A stretch of DNA of 64,000 nucleotides. Origin: Rheum nobile. Lineage: Eukaryota; Streptophyta; Magnoliopsida; Caryophyllales; Polygonaceae. Shown piece after piece: positions 26,909 to 40,026 of the stretch (within the stretch, counting starts at the first letter, position 1; every line of letters begins with the position of its first letter). The notes under the pieces were generated by a model. That model ran no database searches. It saw only the letters and a list, made by a program, of their open reading frames with translations, and was not told where the DNA came from. The stretch is taken from contig WOAB01000056.1 of the NCBI GenBank assembly GCA_027886185.1, forward strand, positions 248,001-312,000, written 5' to 3'. The position numbers were made by a program, and so were the translations under genes.

Positions 26909-28397
26909 TCAAGTAGTTGTACTTTTGTTAAGCCTTTTCTTAAGATTAAGGAGTAACGACTTGTGTCGATAATCTCTGTAGTTTCGTAGTCTGTTTGTTC
27001 GACTTTTTGTCAGTTGCTTTAATATAATGTTCAAATAATAAAGAAATGTTTTCTTGTTTCGGAAAATTTCTGAATTCGTTGCGGTTACAAATCGTTCATA
27101 CTAAACCCCGTGAGTGCCAGAAACAATATATATCATGTATGGATAAAGGTTGTCGGACTCATAGGGAAAGAGTATCGTATGTAGCCTAGATGTTCGTTCC
27201 CTACATAGTTAACCCCAGGGTCGACTCTATGGCATTAATTGCTTTCTTAGCTAAAGTTGGCGAGCGTTATCTCATACGCTGAGTTCTTCCGGAATTTCTT
27301 AAGGTGTAGGAATAAATGTGTAGGGTTAATACTCTATGAGAGTAAGAGTTATCTCTCATACGTGCACCTTGAACATTTGCTCTGATAAGAGTATATAAGG
27401 GTGGATTAATGCGAAGTCCAGAACACCTAGTTGTGAGTTCATGCAGTATGTATTGATATGCATAGATTAAGAAGGACATTTCATAGGGAACTCGTTTCCT
27501 CTATTACGATTTTAAGTAAGACCTTAGAGTCCAGAATTATGGTTATGAGATCCATAAGTAGGTACGTTCAGTGTAGGACCAATGGTTAAAGTTGCTTTAA
27601 AAAAAAGCCAAGTGTGCAAGGTCGTAGGTATTATTTTGGAAAATCTAATCGAAGTTCGTTTTGAGGTTTCATAATGAACAATATGATTAAGTCTTGGATG
27701 GATAATAGATTGTGTGAGGAAAATAAGGATCTTAAGTTTAAAATAAGTTATTGGAGACAACTAAACAAACTTTTGGGCTATGAGTCAAGTAATGGCGTCT
27801 GAGCCAAATTTAATTGGACCAAATGATTGAATTTGGTAAGTTGTACTTTATGGGAATAATGAGTTATGATACTTTGTAAGGTTGTAAGGTTCGACATTTG
27901 GACTCTATGTGAGTGAGTCATCTATAAGGTTTATGGACAACTCTTTTAGGAAGAAATTAAGTTGTGAAGCTATCGTGTTGGAAGTAGGCCACTTAAATGT
28001 GGAGATTACAGTTTAAGGATAAGTTATGTTGATGATTCCGATAAATTAAAGGATTTAGTAGAAAGAATTGTCTATGTACGCCTAAAGAGTATAGTAACAA
28101 GCGTTAATCGTATAAAAATAATAAAAGTTCCGATAGAAGTGACTGAGGCTTTTGGCAACGAATCATTTTCAGGATGATACCTTAAAGAATTAAGAGTAAT
28201 ATCTCATATAATTTGTTTAGAGGAACATAGGAATAAAAGCATGGTGATTGTGTCTAGAGAAAGTTAAGAAATCTTAAAGGTTTAAGTTATAAAGTGATTA
28301 AGGATATCAAGTCCAAGTATTAAGGTTAGTTGTAACCCAATTCCATAGGTTATTCGGCCAAGTTTCGGGGTCAAAACTTCTTTTAAGGGGGAAGTGA
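26909..28397. other. Non-coding interior of the gag-only element
   Basis: Where a gypsy element would carry pol, this 1.5-kb stretch has no recognisable domain in any frame and ends in a polypurine tract. Confidence 0.7.
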
Positions 28398-30854
28398 TGT
28401 AATACCCCTCATTTCTATAAGGATATTTAGGTAATTTTTCCTAACCTTCGTTTGGTAATTATTTCATTTTCGGAGAAGTTAGGATTTTTCGTAACGTTTA
28501 TGAGATCCGAAATAATTCTTTGAGTGGTATAAAATACATTCGATGTATTTTTGGGACTTAGAATATGTGTTTGGGAACAAACATATAATTTCCGGGGTTA
28601 AAATCATGCCCATACATGTTCCCGGACAAAAATGGGCAAAAGAGGCCGAAATTGGCCTTGACCGCACCCGCGGTGAGGCCGCCGCACCCCGCGGTGGCGG
28701 TTGTGTGCTGGACGAGGCTCGCCGGCATGGGTGCCGCGTGTCCTTCGTCGTGGCGGTCGCCTGCTCCTTGGTCGGGGTGACTCTCCTGCTTGCTTGGGCC
28801 CTATTTAAGGAGGAAGATCTGAGGTGTTGGGCACTCCAATCCAATCTCTCTCTCTCCCTCTTACTTCCATTGTCGCCGGAAAGTGCAAGCTCTCGCCGGA
28901 GTTCTTCAAGGTCGTCGCCGGAACTCTCGTTGGTGTTGGTGGTGCTCTCAAGGAGGTTCTTTGAAGGTCCAAGGAATCCAGAAGTCGGAGCCACCACGAA
29001 TCGAGCCCCGTCGTCTTCCCCAATGAGTTTTCCCTCTCGTCGTGTCGTCGGAGTTCTTCGTCCCCGACGACCGCACCCGCGGTCAAGGGCGCCGCACCCG
29101 CGGTGTGCCTGGGCACGCGTGGTTGTGGTTTGGGCTTTGTGGTTTCGATCGAGGCTTCGTTCCTTTGATTTCGTTCGTCTTTCTTTAGATTCGTACTATT
29201 TATTGTCGAATCTAACTTAAGGTTTCGTTATGGGTCGTTCCGTAGGAAATTATAATCCGAGTTCTGCCCTCGTTTCGGACCCGGAAACCCGTTGTCTTTG
29301 AGCTTCGTTGAGCTTCGTCTAATCTAAGGCAAGTGACGGTTCGCTCTTGCTTAATCATTCTATGTTCTGTTAATTATCAATTGCTTTTAATTGTTAATTA
29401 AATTGGATTGAACTGTTGTTTTCGTTTGGGGACAGATTTTATAAATAATGTGATTAAAAGGTGATATTATAATAGGTTGTATATATTGCTAGAAACAACG
29501 CTATTATATTTGTTAATTACCGTAATGGTTTTGTTGTGGATTTAAATGTGAACTTTAATGCTAGATTAGCACGAGTATTCGTAGGAATGCTAATTCCGGT
29601 TAAGGATTAGTCGTTTCTTTATAACTTGGTACTAGTAGGAATAATTTCCTAATACTTTTAAAGGTCGTGACCTATTGCTTCCTATCCACCGTTAAGGTAG
29701 GAGGTGTTAAGCACCTTGCGAGTGCAATTTGGGTGGACATAAATGTCACCCTGTGTATTAAAGGTTCCGTGAACCATTGATTCTTATCAACCGTTAAGGT
29801 AGGAGGTGTTAAGCACTCTGTTAGTACAATTTGGGTTGACATAATTGTCACCCTATGTATTAAAATCCTCGTAGTTACTCGAGATAATATTAAAAGCTTG
29901 TTAACCCTCTCATAGTTACTCGAGATAATATTAAAAGTCTTAACATTAATGTACGTGTTGTAATTAAATAAGATAAGTGCGGTTAAGCATATAATTAATA
30001 AACCTTGGGCGAAAAGTACAACGTGGAAACTCGTCTGGGCTTCGATTAGAGTAAGTCCACCTTCCTAATCTGAATTCGCACTAAGCGGTGAGGTTGGTCG
30101 TGGACCCAAATAGCCAAGTCGCTTTTAAACTCTTGTGTGAAATTATAAGGTTCCCAAACACTTGTCATACTTTTCGATAAGACTCAATCTCTTGGAGTCT
30201 TTCCTTCGTATGTTTCCCATAAGACTCATTTCCTTTGGGAGTCTTCTCTTCAGTGCATATCTAAATATTAATCATTCCGTGAAAGTTTCGGGTTATATAT
30301 CGTTCCTTCGGTTATTATTCGAGGAACAATGATAGTAAACGATTACGATCACTAGAACCATTCTGTTTTCACCCTTGCATAGTCTTTCATTAGACTAACC
30401 AACCGGGTTTTATTCCTTGCATGGTTGGCTGGTGTCATCCGTCCTATACGGCACATCAGTGGTTGGTTCCCGAAGTCGAAGTAACCAGTTGAAGAAGAAG
30501 AGGCTTGCAGACGAAGATTTAAGTGTCAGTGTTTTAAGTTGTTAAATATTACTTTAATATATCTTTATAACCTAGCGATGTTATAGGTTGATTCTTAAAA
30601 GTCTTCCGCTGTGTAATTTAAAGTCTTCCGCTGAAATTTTACTCTGTTGTGTAAACGCTACTCTCGTTTGATGAGAGATCTTTTAATAAAAGGTTGAGTT
30701 TCACTTATACAATGTCTTTCGATGTTTAACCTTTTGTTATTTAATATATTTATTTAAGTTTAATTGTTTCGATTAAAGCCTAGGGTGACATCGGACAACA
30801 ACGTCTGAGGTCACTGGCGTGTGGCATTCCCGATAATAAATCGGGGGTGTTACA
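28398..30854 (+). repeat. Right LTR of the gag-only element, 2457 bp
   Basis: Near-identical to the left LTR by eye, with scattered substitutions and a short (TC)6 in place of (TC)58. Confidence 0.9.
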
Positions 30855-33800
30855 CTTGTTTCAAAGTCCATGGCCTTCATGAATGGTTGAAAGACAAGAT
30901 CGCTGCTGGCCGTGGCTCACCACCTACGTCTGGTGCCAACACGCCACCCATACCACCTGTAGGTCGCGGACAAGGGCACGAAAACGGCGCAGCTAATGCT
31001 GTTCAACCCTCCTCATCGTCTGCAGCACCTGGCGCGTCTCTGAACACTCATGATTGTCAAGCTTTTGGCCCGTCGCTAAACGATGACCAATGGGCTGCTG
31101 TCCTAAAGATGTACAACACCATGCATATCAATTCCGATAAGTCTGGTAAGTCTCTCTCTTGGATATTGGACACCGGGGCTTCCTATCATATGACAGGCGA
31201 ACACGGTCTTCTTCAGGACCTAATTACCATTCCTTCCGTCTCTATTAAGTTGCCTGACGACAATATCACGTGTACCACACAAGAAGGAGTTCTTATGTTG
31301 GGATCCTTTTGTATCCCTGATGTCCTGTTTATTCCTAATTTGAGTTGCAATTTGCTATCTTTGGCCCAACTCACATGTGATCTTCGACTACTAGTGCTCT
31401 TAACCGCTAAAGCTTGTGTCTTGTAGAAAATTCGTATGAGGACAGTGATTGGAGTGGGTTGTAATATCCCTCATTTTATAAGGATATTTTGGAAATTTTC
31501 CAACTCCCGTATTACAAGTCGGATTAAATTAAGAGAAGTTCGGACATTCTGTATCATGTTCGATCTCTGTAATATTTTTTTTGAGTAATATAAAATACAG
31601 TTGACATGTGTTCAAGGTTAAATAGTCGTTCGTGTACGAATATATTTAACCCGGGGTTAAAAATAATTAACCCAAGTTTAAAACGGACAAAAGGGTGAAA
31701 AATGGCCTTGACCGCACCCCGCGGTCAAGTGGCCGCACCCGCGGCGAAGGCCAAACAAGTGAGGCGGTCTGAGGAGGCCACCGCACCCTACCGCACCCTG
31801 CCGCACCCCGCGGTGGGATATTTTTCTTCTGCAGCGTTATTGTCTTCCCCTGCAAGTGGCGCCGGTTGTCAGGCCTAGGCCGCCTGAATTCGCCCCTAGC
31901 CGTCCCATCTGTTCCCTTGCAAGTGAAGGTGGGTTGAGGATATAAAAGGGAGGAGCTGGAGAGGAAGATTCGCCCTACTGAACGTCTTCTTCCTCCTCTG
32001 TTTTCTCCATTGCCGCCTGAGCTTCCAAGCTTTCGCCGGAGCTTCGCCGGAGTTTCCCTTGAGTGGAGAAAGTACTCCCAAGTGGTGTTGGAAGGTTTGA
32101 GGTGTTTGGAGAGTGAACCATAATCGAATCGAAAGCAAACAACTCGAGTTGGGTGAGTTTTCTGAATTTTCGCTGAAGCCCTCTGCCTCTGTTAGCTCGC
32201 CGCACCCGCGGCAAGGACCCCACCGCACCCGCGGTGAGTTGGGTTCGTGTTATGGCTCGTGGGTGTGTGGTCTTGAGCGAGGCTTGGCTCCTTCGATTCT
32301 TTTCGTATTCTTTTAGATTCATATTTGTGGATATTGAATCTAACTTAGGGTCTCGTTATGGGTCGTTTCTTAGGGATTTATAATCCGAGATCTGTTCCAG
32401 TTTCAGACCCAGGAACCCGACGTTTCTAAGCTTGTTCAAGCTTTCATATAATCTAAGGCAAGTGGCGGTTCGCTCTTGCTTATCATTTCATATTTCAATT
32501 AATTATCGATTGTTTAATTGTTAATTAGTTTGGGATGATTTACTGTTTTCGTTGGGAACAGTTTTGATAAATGTTTGTGATTTAAAAAGATATTATAATA
32601 GGTTGTATATCTGCTAGAACAACGCTATTATATATAAATATATGTAATTAAATACATATATTATGATAGGTTGTATATCTGTTAGAACAACGCTATTATA
32701 TCTGTTATTGGCCGCGATGGCATTGATGTGGATTATTACTGCGTTCGTAACTGTTTAGTTAGAACGAGTATTCGTAGGAACGCTATGTACCTTATAGGGG
32801 TTTAGCTGTTTCTTTATAACTAGTACTTGGTGGATTTTTCCCCAGTACTCTCTCTGGTCATGACCATGCCCTTACTCAGGGTTGGTGCACTTAGCTAGTG
32901 CCAAATCTTTTGGGATTTATTCCTTCTGATATCTCTTGTGAGGAAATCTGATATCTCTTGTGAGGAGATCCGATATCTCTTGTGAGGAGATTTAAAAGCT
33001 TATAACGTGATGATCGTTTTGGAATTAAATGAGATAAGTGCCGTTGTCGCACATAATTAAATATACCCTCAGGCGAGTAGTGCATCTAGGAAATAGTGCA
33101 GCTAGGAAATCTCGTCTTGACTTTGATCAGAGTAAAGTTCTCTTTCCAATCTGGATTCGCCTTGGGCGGTGAGGTTGGTCGTGAGCCGAAACATCAAGTC
33201 ATTTTTGAACGCTTGTATGAATTATTTATGTTCCAGACATTTGTCATGCTTTCCGATAAGGCTCATTTCGTTGGAGTCTTCTTTTGGGATTGATTGCTGT
33301 GAGACTCGGTCTCCAGAATCTTCTCTTGATCATGCATTTTCTTATATTCTAGTAGGAGTATGGTGGTTGACTATCGTTATCGACTGTTATTCGAGAGACG
33401 ATGAGTCTAACCTAATACGTCTACTTCGAACCACTCTGGTTTGTACCCTTGCTTAGTCTTTCATTAGACTAACCAACCGTAATTGTTCTCTGCATGGTTG
33501 GCTGATGTCATCCGTTCGATTCGGCACATCAGATAGGTTGCAGTTCCGTAAAGGCTAGAACGACTATGAAGATAAACATTGTTTTTGACAAGTGATCCAG
33601 GTTAAGATCCTTGGCGGGTGATCATTGCGATCAAGACCCTTTGATGGTTATTTAAAAGACTTCCGCTGTGTTAAGAAAATGTTTTGTGTAAAGACTTCCG
33701 CTGTATTTCTGATGTATTTTGTCGTACTTGGAATTGTGTTGTAATTCTGCGACTATGGTTTAAATGAAAGTTATGATATTTTGTATCATAATTGTGGTTT

Positions 33801-36800
33801 GATGGTTTATATCAACTGGTAAAGCCTTGGGTGACATCGGACAGAACGTCTGAGGTCACTGGCGGTAATGCCTTTCCAAGGGAATATTTGGGGGTGTTAC
33901 ATGGGTAGGCAAGACAGTGGGGTCTATTGGCTGCATCAGTTCGCGACTGCTCATGCTTTGTTTGCACGGTCCTCTTCAAGCACGGCTCTCCTCTGGCACA
34001 ATCGTCTGGGTCATCCGTCCACTTCTGTTCTGTCTTCTATTTCAGAGTTACATCTAGATAGTTCTTCTTTACATAATATTAGCCCTTGTGATGTTTGTCA
34101 TAAATCAAAACAGACTCGTTTGTCCTTTCCCATTAGTCATAATAAAGCAGATTGTTTATTTGACTTAATTCACTGTGACGTTTGGGGTCCTTATAGCACT
34201 CCGTATTCTAGTGGTGCATCTTATTTTTTAACCATAGTTGATGATTATTCTCGGGCTGTTTGGGTCTATTTGTTTGCCTCCAAGACCGAAGTTGTCTCTT
34301 TGTTGCCTAGTTTATGTGCCATGGTGCAGACGCAGTTCCGCTCGCAAGTCCGTCGGGTTCGGGCCGATAATGGCACCGAATTTCTGCCTCTCCACTCCTT
34401 CTTTGCTGACAAGGGGATTACATTTGAAACATCTTGCGTTGCCACTCCTCAACAAAATGGTCGTGTCGAACGCAAGTACCGATACCTCCTCAATGTCGCT
34501 CGCGCACTACGATTCCAGGCTCATTTACCCCTATCCTTTTGGGGCGAATGCATTACTACCACAACGTTCCTCATCAACCGAATGCCCACTCCGACTCTCC
34601 AGGGTCGCACCCCCTATGAGTTAGTTTATCTACGTCTGCCATCATACAGTGGTCTGCGTGTGTTCGACTGCCTCTGCTTTTCCTCCACCAATCCGAGATC
34701 ATCCAACAAATTTGAACCCCGAGGACGCAAATGTATCTTCCTTGGGTATCCACCGGGCAAGCGAGGTTGGTTCCTTTATGATCTTGAACAACAACAAAAT
34801 TTCCACAGCCGAGATGTGGTCTTCTACGAGACCCACTTTCCGTTCGCAACACCCCAGCCCGCAGAGTCCACGCCGTCCGTCTCGGCGACACACCCATCGA
34901 CGGTTGATGCTCTCCCGCCGGATCACCTCGCTTCCACTCCGTCGACTGACTGCTCCGTCATCGCTGAGACACCATCACCCACGGACAGCAGCTCGGTCTC
35001 TCCGTCCTTCATGTCATCCCCGTCATCCACAGCTAGGGGGAGCACTGTCTCCCCACCTGACGACGCTGCAGCATCACAATCGTCTGAGCCCACTCCTCTC
35101 CGCCAGAGCACTCGTGACAAGCAGCCTTCTGTTCGTCTACGCGACTATGTCTGTCGCACCGTTCGCCAAATAGACCCCCATCCGCCATCGACCCATCCCC
35201 GCCAAGATCACTTTCCTCGGGTACACGATTTCCAATTGAGCACTATGTCTCTTCTTCTAATTTTTCGGATGCCTATACCGGTTTTCTGGCAGCTATTACT
35301 GTGGGTGGTGAACCCACTAATTTTTCTGACGCTGTCCGCCACGAGTGCTGGCGGACTGCTATGACTGCCGAGTTGGATGCCCTTGAGCGCAGTAAGACAT
35401 GGGTTGTTTCCGATTTACCACTCGGGAAGACTCTCATTGGATGCAAATGGGTTTTTCGTATCAAGTATCACTCCGACGGCACTATTGAGCGCCACAAAGC
35501 TCGCCTGGTTGTACTTGGCAACCGCCAGATTGAAGGTATTGACTTCTCTGAAACGTTTGCCCCTGTCGCAAAAATGGCGTCCGTTCGGGTCTTTCTCTCC
35601 GATGTTGCCATTCAGGGCTGAGAACTTCACCAGATGGATGTTCATAATGCCTTCCTGCATGGGGATTTGCATGAAGAAGTATACATGAAGCCCCCACCCG
35701 GTCTCTCTGGCGTCGCTCCAGGGCAAGTTTGCAAACTTCAGAAATCTCTATATGGTCTTCGTGAAGCTCCTCGCAATTGGTTCGCGAAGCTGGCATCGGC
35801 CCTACGTGTTTACGGCTTTCAGCAAAGTTATGCCGACTACTCCTTGTTCTCATACTGTCGTGAGAACACTACCATTCAGGTACTTGTCTATGTTGACGAC
35901 CTTATTATTTCGGGTAATGACACCGCTGTGCTCGTTCGTTTCAAGACATATTTGAGCACTTGTTTCCATATGAAGGATCTCGGTCCTCTTCGCTATTTTC
36001 TCGGTATTGAGATTGCACGCAGCCCACAGGGTTTGTTTCTATCCCAACGGAAATACACCCTAGATATCTTGTCTGAAGCCGGTCTCTTGGGTGCCAAACC
36101 GTGTGACTTTCCTATGGAACAACATCACCAGCTCGCCACGGTGACGAGCCCGCCTAGCCACCATCCAGATCGCTACCGCCGACTCATTGACAGACTGATC
36201 TATTTGACGATTACCCGCCCAGAGCTATGCTACTCCGTCCATACACTCGCACAGTTCATGCAGGCCCCGTCCGACGCACACTGGCAGGCTGCTCTTCGCA
36301 TTCTGCACTATCTCAAGGGTCACCCAGGGCAAGGTTTATGTCTCTCTGCCTCCAGTTCTTTGCAACTGACTGCTTTCTGCGATTCAGATTGGGCTTCCTG
36401 TCCTATTACTCGGCGTTCTATCACTGGGTATTTCATTAAGCTTGGCCAGTCCCCCATCTCTTGGAAGACCAAGAAGCAAGTCACTGTTTCTCGCTCATCA
36501 GCTGAAGCTGAATACCGGTCCATGGCTTTCACCGTCTGTGAACTTCTATGGTTGAAGTCTCTCTTGCGTTCTCTCGGCGTTCATCATTCCATGCCCATGC
36601 GTCTCTTTTGTGATAGTCAGGCTGATTTGCATATTGCAGCCAATCCGGTTTTTCATGAGAGAACTAAACACATTGAGATCGACTGCCATCTTGTTCGGGA
36701 TCAAATCCAGGCCGGAAATGTCGTCACACATCATATTGCTTCCGCACAACAACCTGCTGATCTATTTACCAAGGCGTTGGGTAAATCTCAATTCCAACTC

Positions 36801-36845
36801 CTTTTGGACAAGTTGGACATTGTTGATCCACATGCTCCAACTTGA
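30855..36845 (+). pseudogene. Copia gag end and pol (protease, integrase, RT, RNase H), interrupted
   Basis: After the first nested insertion the copia frame resumes. The protease active site WILDTGASYHMTG is at about 31160-31198. The frame meets TAG at 31424-31426 where related elements have Gln, and the solo LTR splits the polyprotein at 31460-33901. It resumes as QDSGVYWL, then an HNRLGHPS pre-integrase segment and integrase with all three acidic residues (HCDVWGP, RADNGTEF, NGRVERK). A frameshift lies near 35238. Reverse transcriptase follows (CKWVFRIKY, SETFAPVAKMASVR, then TGA at 35619-35621 replacing a likely Trp, MDVHNAFLHGDL, the YVDD catalytic motif near 35890). RNase H (FCDSDWA, SSAEAEYRSM, FCDSQAD) ends at 36845. 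The enzymes are otherwise well kept. Confidence 0.9.
31460..33901 (+). mobile_element. Solo LTR related to the gag-only element
   Basis: TGTAATATCCC...GGTGTTACA, 2442 bp, flanked by the duplication TGGGT (31455-31459, 33902-33906) within copia pol. It shares several blocks with the gag-only LTR (near the start, GCAAGTG-CGGTTCGCTCTTGC, the AGGTTGTATAT...AACGCTATTATAT block, and the end) but is clearly diverged, so it is a sister family. A TATAAAA box lies at 31941-31947. No internal sequence remains, as expected after recombination between two LTRs. Confidence 0.85.
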
Positions 36846-36852
36846 GGGAGAG

Positions 36853-37012
36853 TGTTAGAGATATTAGACATATTGCCATTATGTTATCTTAAGCCACAAG
36901 TAATATCTTTTCCTTCTAGATAGAATCTTGTATTTTCTATATATGCATTATCATAATCAATGAACAATCAAGGACTGATTTTCCCATATTCCAAATCTCT
37001 CAATTCTTTACA
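36853..37012 (+). repeat. Right LTR of the copia element
   Basis: 160 bp, TGTTAG...TTTACA, preceded by a polypurine tract and followed by the target duplication ATTAG. Confidence 0.95.
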
Positions 37013-37017
37013 ATTAG

Positions 37018-38221
37018 CTTACAAGACAACGATATGAATAATTGTTTTCTAGTGACGACATTCAATACAAGACAATTAAAGCGGATTTAAAACGAATCAC
37101 CAAAGAAATATGATCGAGGTAAAGATTTTTGAAACAATAAAGTTCTGGACAAGATTTATACAATACTTGATAAAACAATCACAACATTGGCTAGAAAATT
37201 TATATCAAGCTCGTCCAAGAGATGTTTGAAAGCTTGCTCAATGATCTACAATTATCCAGCATATTTCGAGTCAATTTTTCATCAGAAAGATGATAAAAAG
37301 GACGACAACTGAACTGGCAAGAGGATTGCACGGGCCAATATTAGTTCATGCACTCTCATCTACACGGTTTGTGTGAGGTTTTGAATATTTAGAATTTCTC
37401 TGAGTGCAAGGTTTTTTAAACGTCGACATATTATTTCTCTGATCGAGTTTAATTTTGGAATTAAATTAAACAACTTTAGGGCTTTACTAGCTGGGGCCCG
37501 TTGACGTATTCTTGTCAACTTTTGAATATTTAGCATTTTTCAGACGTCATTAAGTTGATCAAATTAATTGCTCTTGTATGTTTATATATATATATGTACT
37601 TTTGATTTAGCAACAAAAACTAAGATTTGAAGTTTAGATTCAAGTTGATATACTTGATCGAAGCTTTCTTAATCTAAATCATTCAAATTCAACATCATAT
37701 AGAGGGATTTTAATTCAACTTAATTGTAAAAATATTTGTAAACGTACATGTTAATAAAAAAAGTCTAGGTTACAATGTAAATGAAATTGAAAATACTTTC
37801 TCCACTTTTTTTTATCATGATAAAATCTTGTGAAAATTTAAAAATATAAAAGATTAACGTTTGGTGAAATTTCTCTTGTTTCATTTAGTGTGAAACAGAA
37901 GAAGCTTTTGCACATGGCAAAAGCCCCTTAACGATCATAGTAAAAGTTACAACATCATTCAATTGTTCAAAAAGCCTGCCCTGCAACAGGGTTCACCAAT
38001 TCTTCGCTTTGTGAGAACGATCCAAAGTACATATATAGTTACATTTACATCAACTATTCTAAAATATTGAATGGTCAAGTTTTAACTATTTTTTATTAGA
38101 ACAAGGGTTATTTAACTTAATGTTGCAAACACCGTCGCGTTGCAATGGATGATTTACTAATTTGTTATTTTTAAGAGTACACTATAAATTAATATTGTTT
38201 TAAACTAAGAAATAAAACATA
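37018..38221. other. Intergenic DNA, no gene seen
   Basis: AT-rich with no open frame of note. Confidence 0.5.
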
Positions 38222-38446
38222 CTCCATTCGTATCAAAATATTTGTCATTTTAATATATTTTACATATTTTATATATATATATATATATATCTTTATAGTT
38301 TTTAGCACTTTTTTAAAAATAAGAAAATAATTGTATTGGAAAAGTAACAGACTAAAATAATAAATAGGGACATATTTATATATTTCATATTATCCTTAAT
38401 ATAAGTATAATTATCCATAATGACAAATATTTTAATATGAAAGGAG
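38222..38446. mobile_element. Stowaway-like MITE, 225 bp
   Basis: It begins CTCCATTCGTATCAAAATAT and ends with the inverted partner ATATTTTAATATGAAAGGAG, flanked on both sides by TA (38220-38221, 38447-38448). TA duplications and CTCC termini are typical of Stowaway/Tc1-mariner MITEs. A (TA)n tract lies inside. No coding capacity. Confidence 0.7.
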
Positions 38447-39189
38447 TATATAAAAGGAGAAAGTGCCAAAGGACAAAAGCAAGGGTTTCGGACTTCAAGG
38501 GAAAGTGTAGGCATCACAAAATGATCCCTTGAGGCTGAATCAATTGAAACGGTAATACTAATTATACACATGTAATATGAGTATATTTAGGTAAAAAAAT
38601 TCAGAAATCTATGTATGTTTAGGTAAATTTTAGGTATTTTAAATATTGCACCTACATTGTAAAATATAATATAAACAAAAAATTATATATTTTAAAAATA
38701 TACAAACTTTTATCTAAACGTATATAAAATTTTGAAATGCATAATTTTTAATCTATATATACATATGTTTTTTCAGTGTATATGTATAGCTCACATTACG
38801 CATAGGAGTAACCATTTTTGCGGCATTAATGTATTTTCTATTTAGAATTATCATTTATTTAAAAATTATATAATAATTTTTTATTCGATAAAGTTTGATT
38901 TACAATTAACCATAGACATTCACTTTATCCTTAAAAATATATAAATATAACAAATCTATTAATAATACATATTTAATATTTCTATTCTTATTAAGTAGAA
39001 AACAATATATTGAAATTTTATATAGTTTTTAGTTTTTAATAAAAGCTAAAAGACAAAGTTGGTTGCATTAAAACTTTTTTGTTTTTGTTTTTGTACTTAA
39101 CACTTTTTTTTTTGGTCGGATATAAGTACTTAAATTAAACAAGGCCGATAAACCGCGCACGCCGATTTTTTTCGCCTCGCATTCTTTTC

Positions 39190-39569
39190 TGGGCGGCACT
39201 TAGAGCCGCCCAGAAAACCCTTCCAAAAAACCGGTTTGCACCTGGGTGGCATTAGGTGCAGCCCATGCAAACCGGTTTTTTTATAACCCGATTTGGACCT
39301 GGGCGGCACATATTGCCGCCCAGTGTTTTTGGTTTTGTAGAATCCGGTTTTGAAATTTAATTTATTTATTTTAAAAATTAAAAAATGATTTTCTGGAAAC
39401 CGAGTTAAAATTCGGCGGCACTGAAAGCCGTCGAGTCTAAACCCAAAAATTGGGCGGCAAAACATGCCGCCCAATGGCGAATTTGAAATTGAAACTTGGG
39501 CGGCAACTATTGCCGCCCATGTGCAAACCGCCCAAAAATTGAAACTTCGGCGTTATTAAATGCCGCCCA
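39190..39569. repeat. Left array of seven 23-bp palindromes
   Basis: Units start at 39190, 39243, 39300, 39412, 39451, 39497 and 39547. Each is TGGGCGGCA-N5-TGCCGCCCA or a close variant; those at 39300, 39451 and 39497 are perfect. Unit starts are mostly about 40-57 bp apart. The array lies within and just inside the left terminal inverted repeat, upstream of the PMD gene. Confidence 0.9.
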
Positions 39570-39613
39570 GGGTCGTCTTCTCCGAGAGCGATTTGCAGAG
39601 TTCGAGAGCGAAA

Positions 39614-39717
39614 ATGGATCCCGACGACGATTATTCGGTTGACGACATATGTGAGTTCTTGGCGGAGGAAGAACTGAGGGACCATCAGATGGCGGCGGCG
39701 ATCATTATCTTATAAAA
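39614..39717 (+). other. Possible 5' exon (MDPDDDYSVDD...)
   Basis: ATG 39614 opens a 33-codon acidic frame ending in TAA at 39714-39716. A consensus donor (GTGAGT) lies at 39651, but using it leaves a phase that does not match the PMD exon at 40027. It may be a leader exon of the PMD gene or chance. I do not recognise the peptide. Confidence 0.3.
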
Positions 39718-40003
39718 AATAGTATAGGTAATAGGCTCAATTATACTGTTAAATAATATTAAATATATCATTGTAATGAAAATTTTAATATATTGATTTT
39801 GTTTGTAAGAAAACAATATTTGGGCATATGTAAATATGTTATAGTGGGTAAAATGAATATAGTTATATTTGTAAATTTGGTTTTTATTGTATTTAATCAT
39901 TATAAAAAATAGTATAGGTAATAAGCTCAATTATACTGTAATATTAAATATGTCATTGTAATGCAAATTTTAATATATTGATTTTGTTTGTAAGAAAATA
40001 ATT
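39708..40003. repeat. Direct repeat of about 100 bp, two copies
   Basis: TATAAAAAATAGTATAGGTA...TTTTGTTTGTAAGAAAA occurs at about 39711-39813 and again at 39901-39999, with small differences, in the putative first intron. Confidence 0.75.
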
Positions 40004-40026
40004 TTCTATATTTTTTTATGGAATAG

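Noticed and set aside
39190..39569. CRISPR-like array
   Set aside because: Regular palindromes with spacers of about 15-90 bp, but in a plant nuclear transposon terminus, with variable units and no cas genes.
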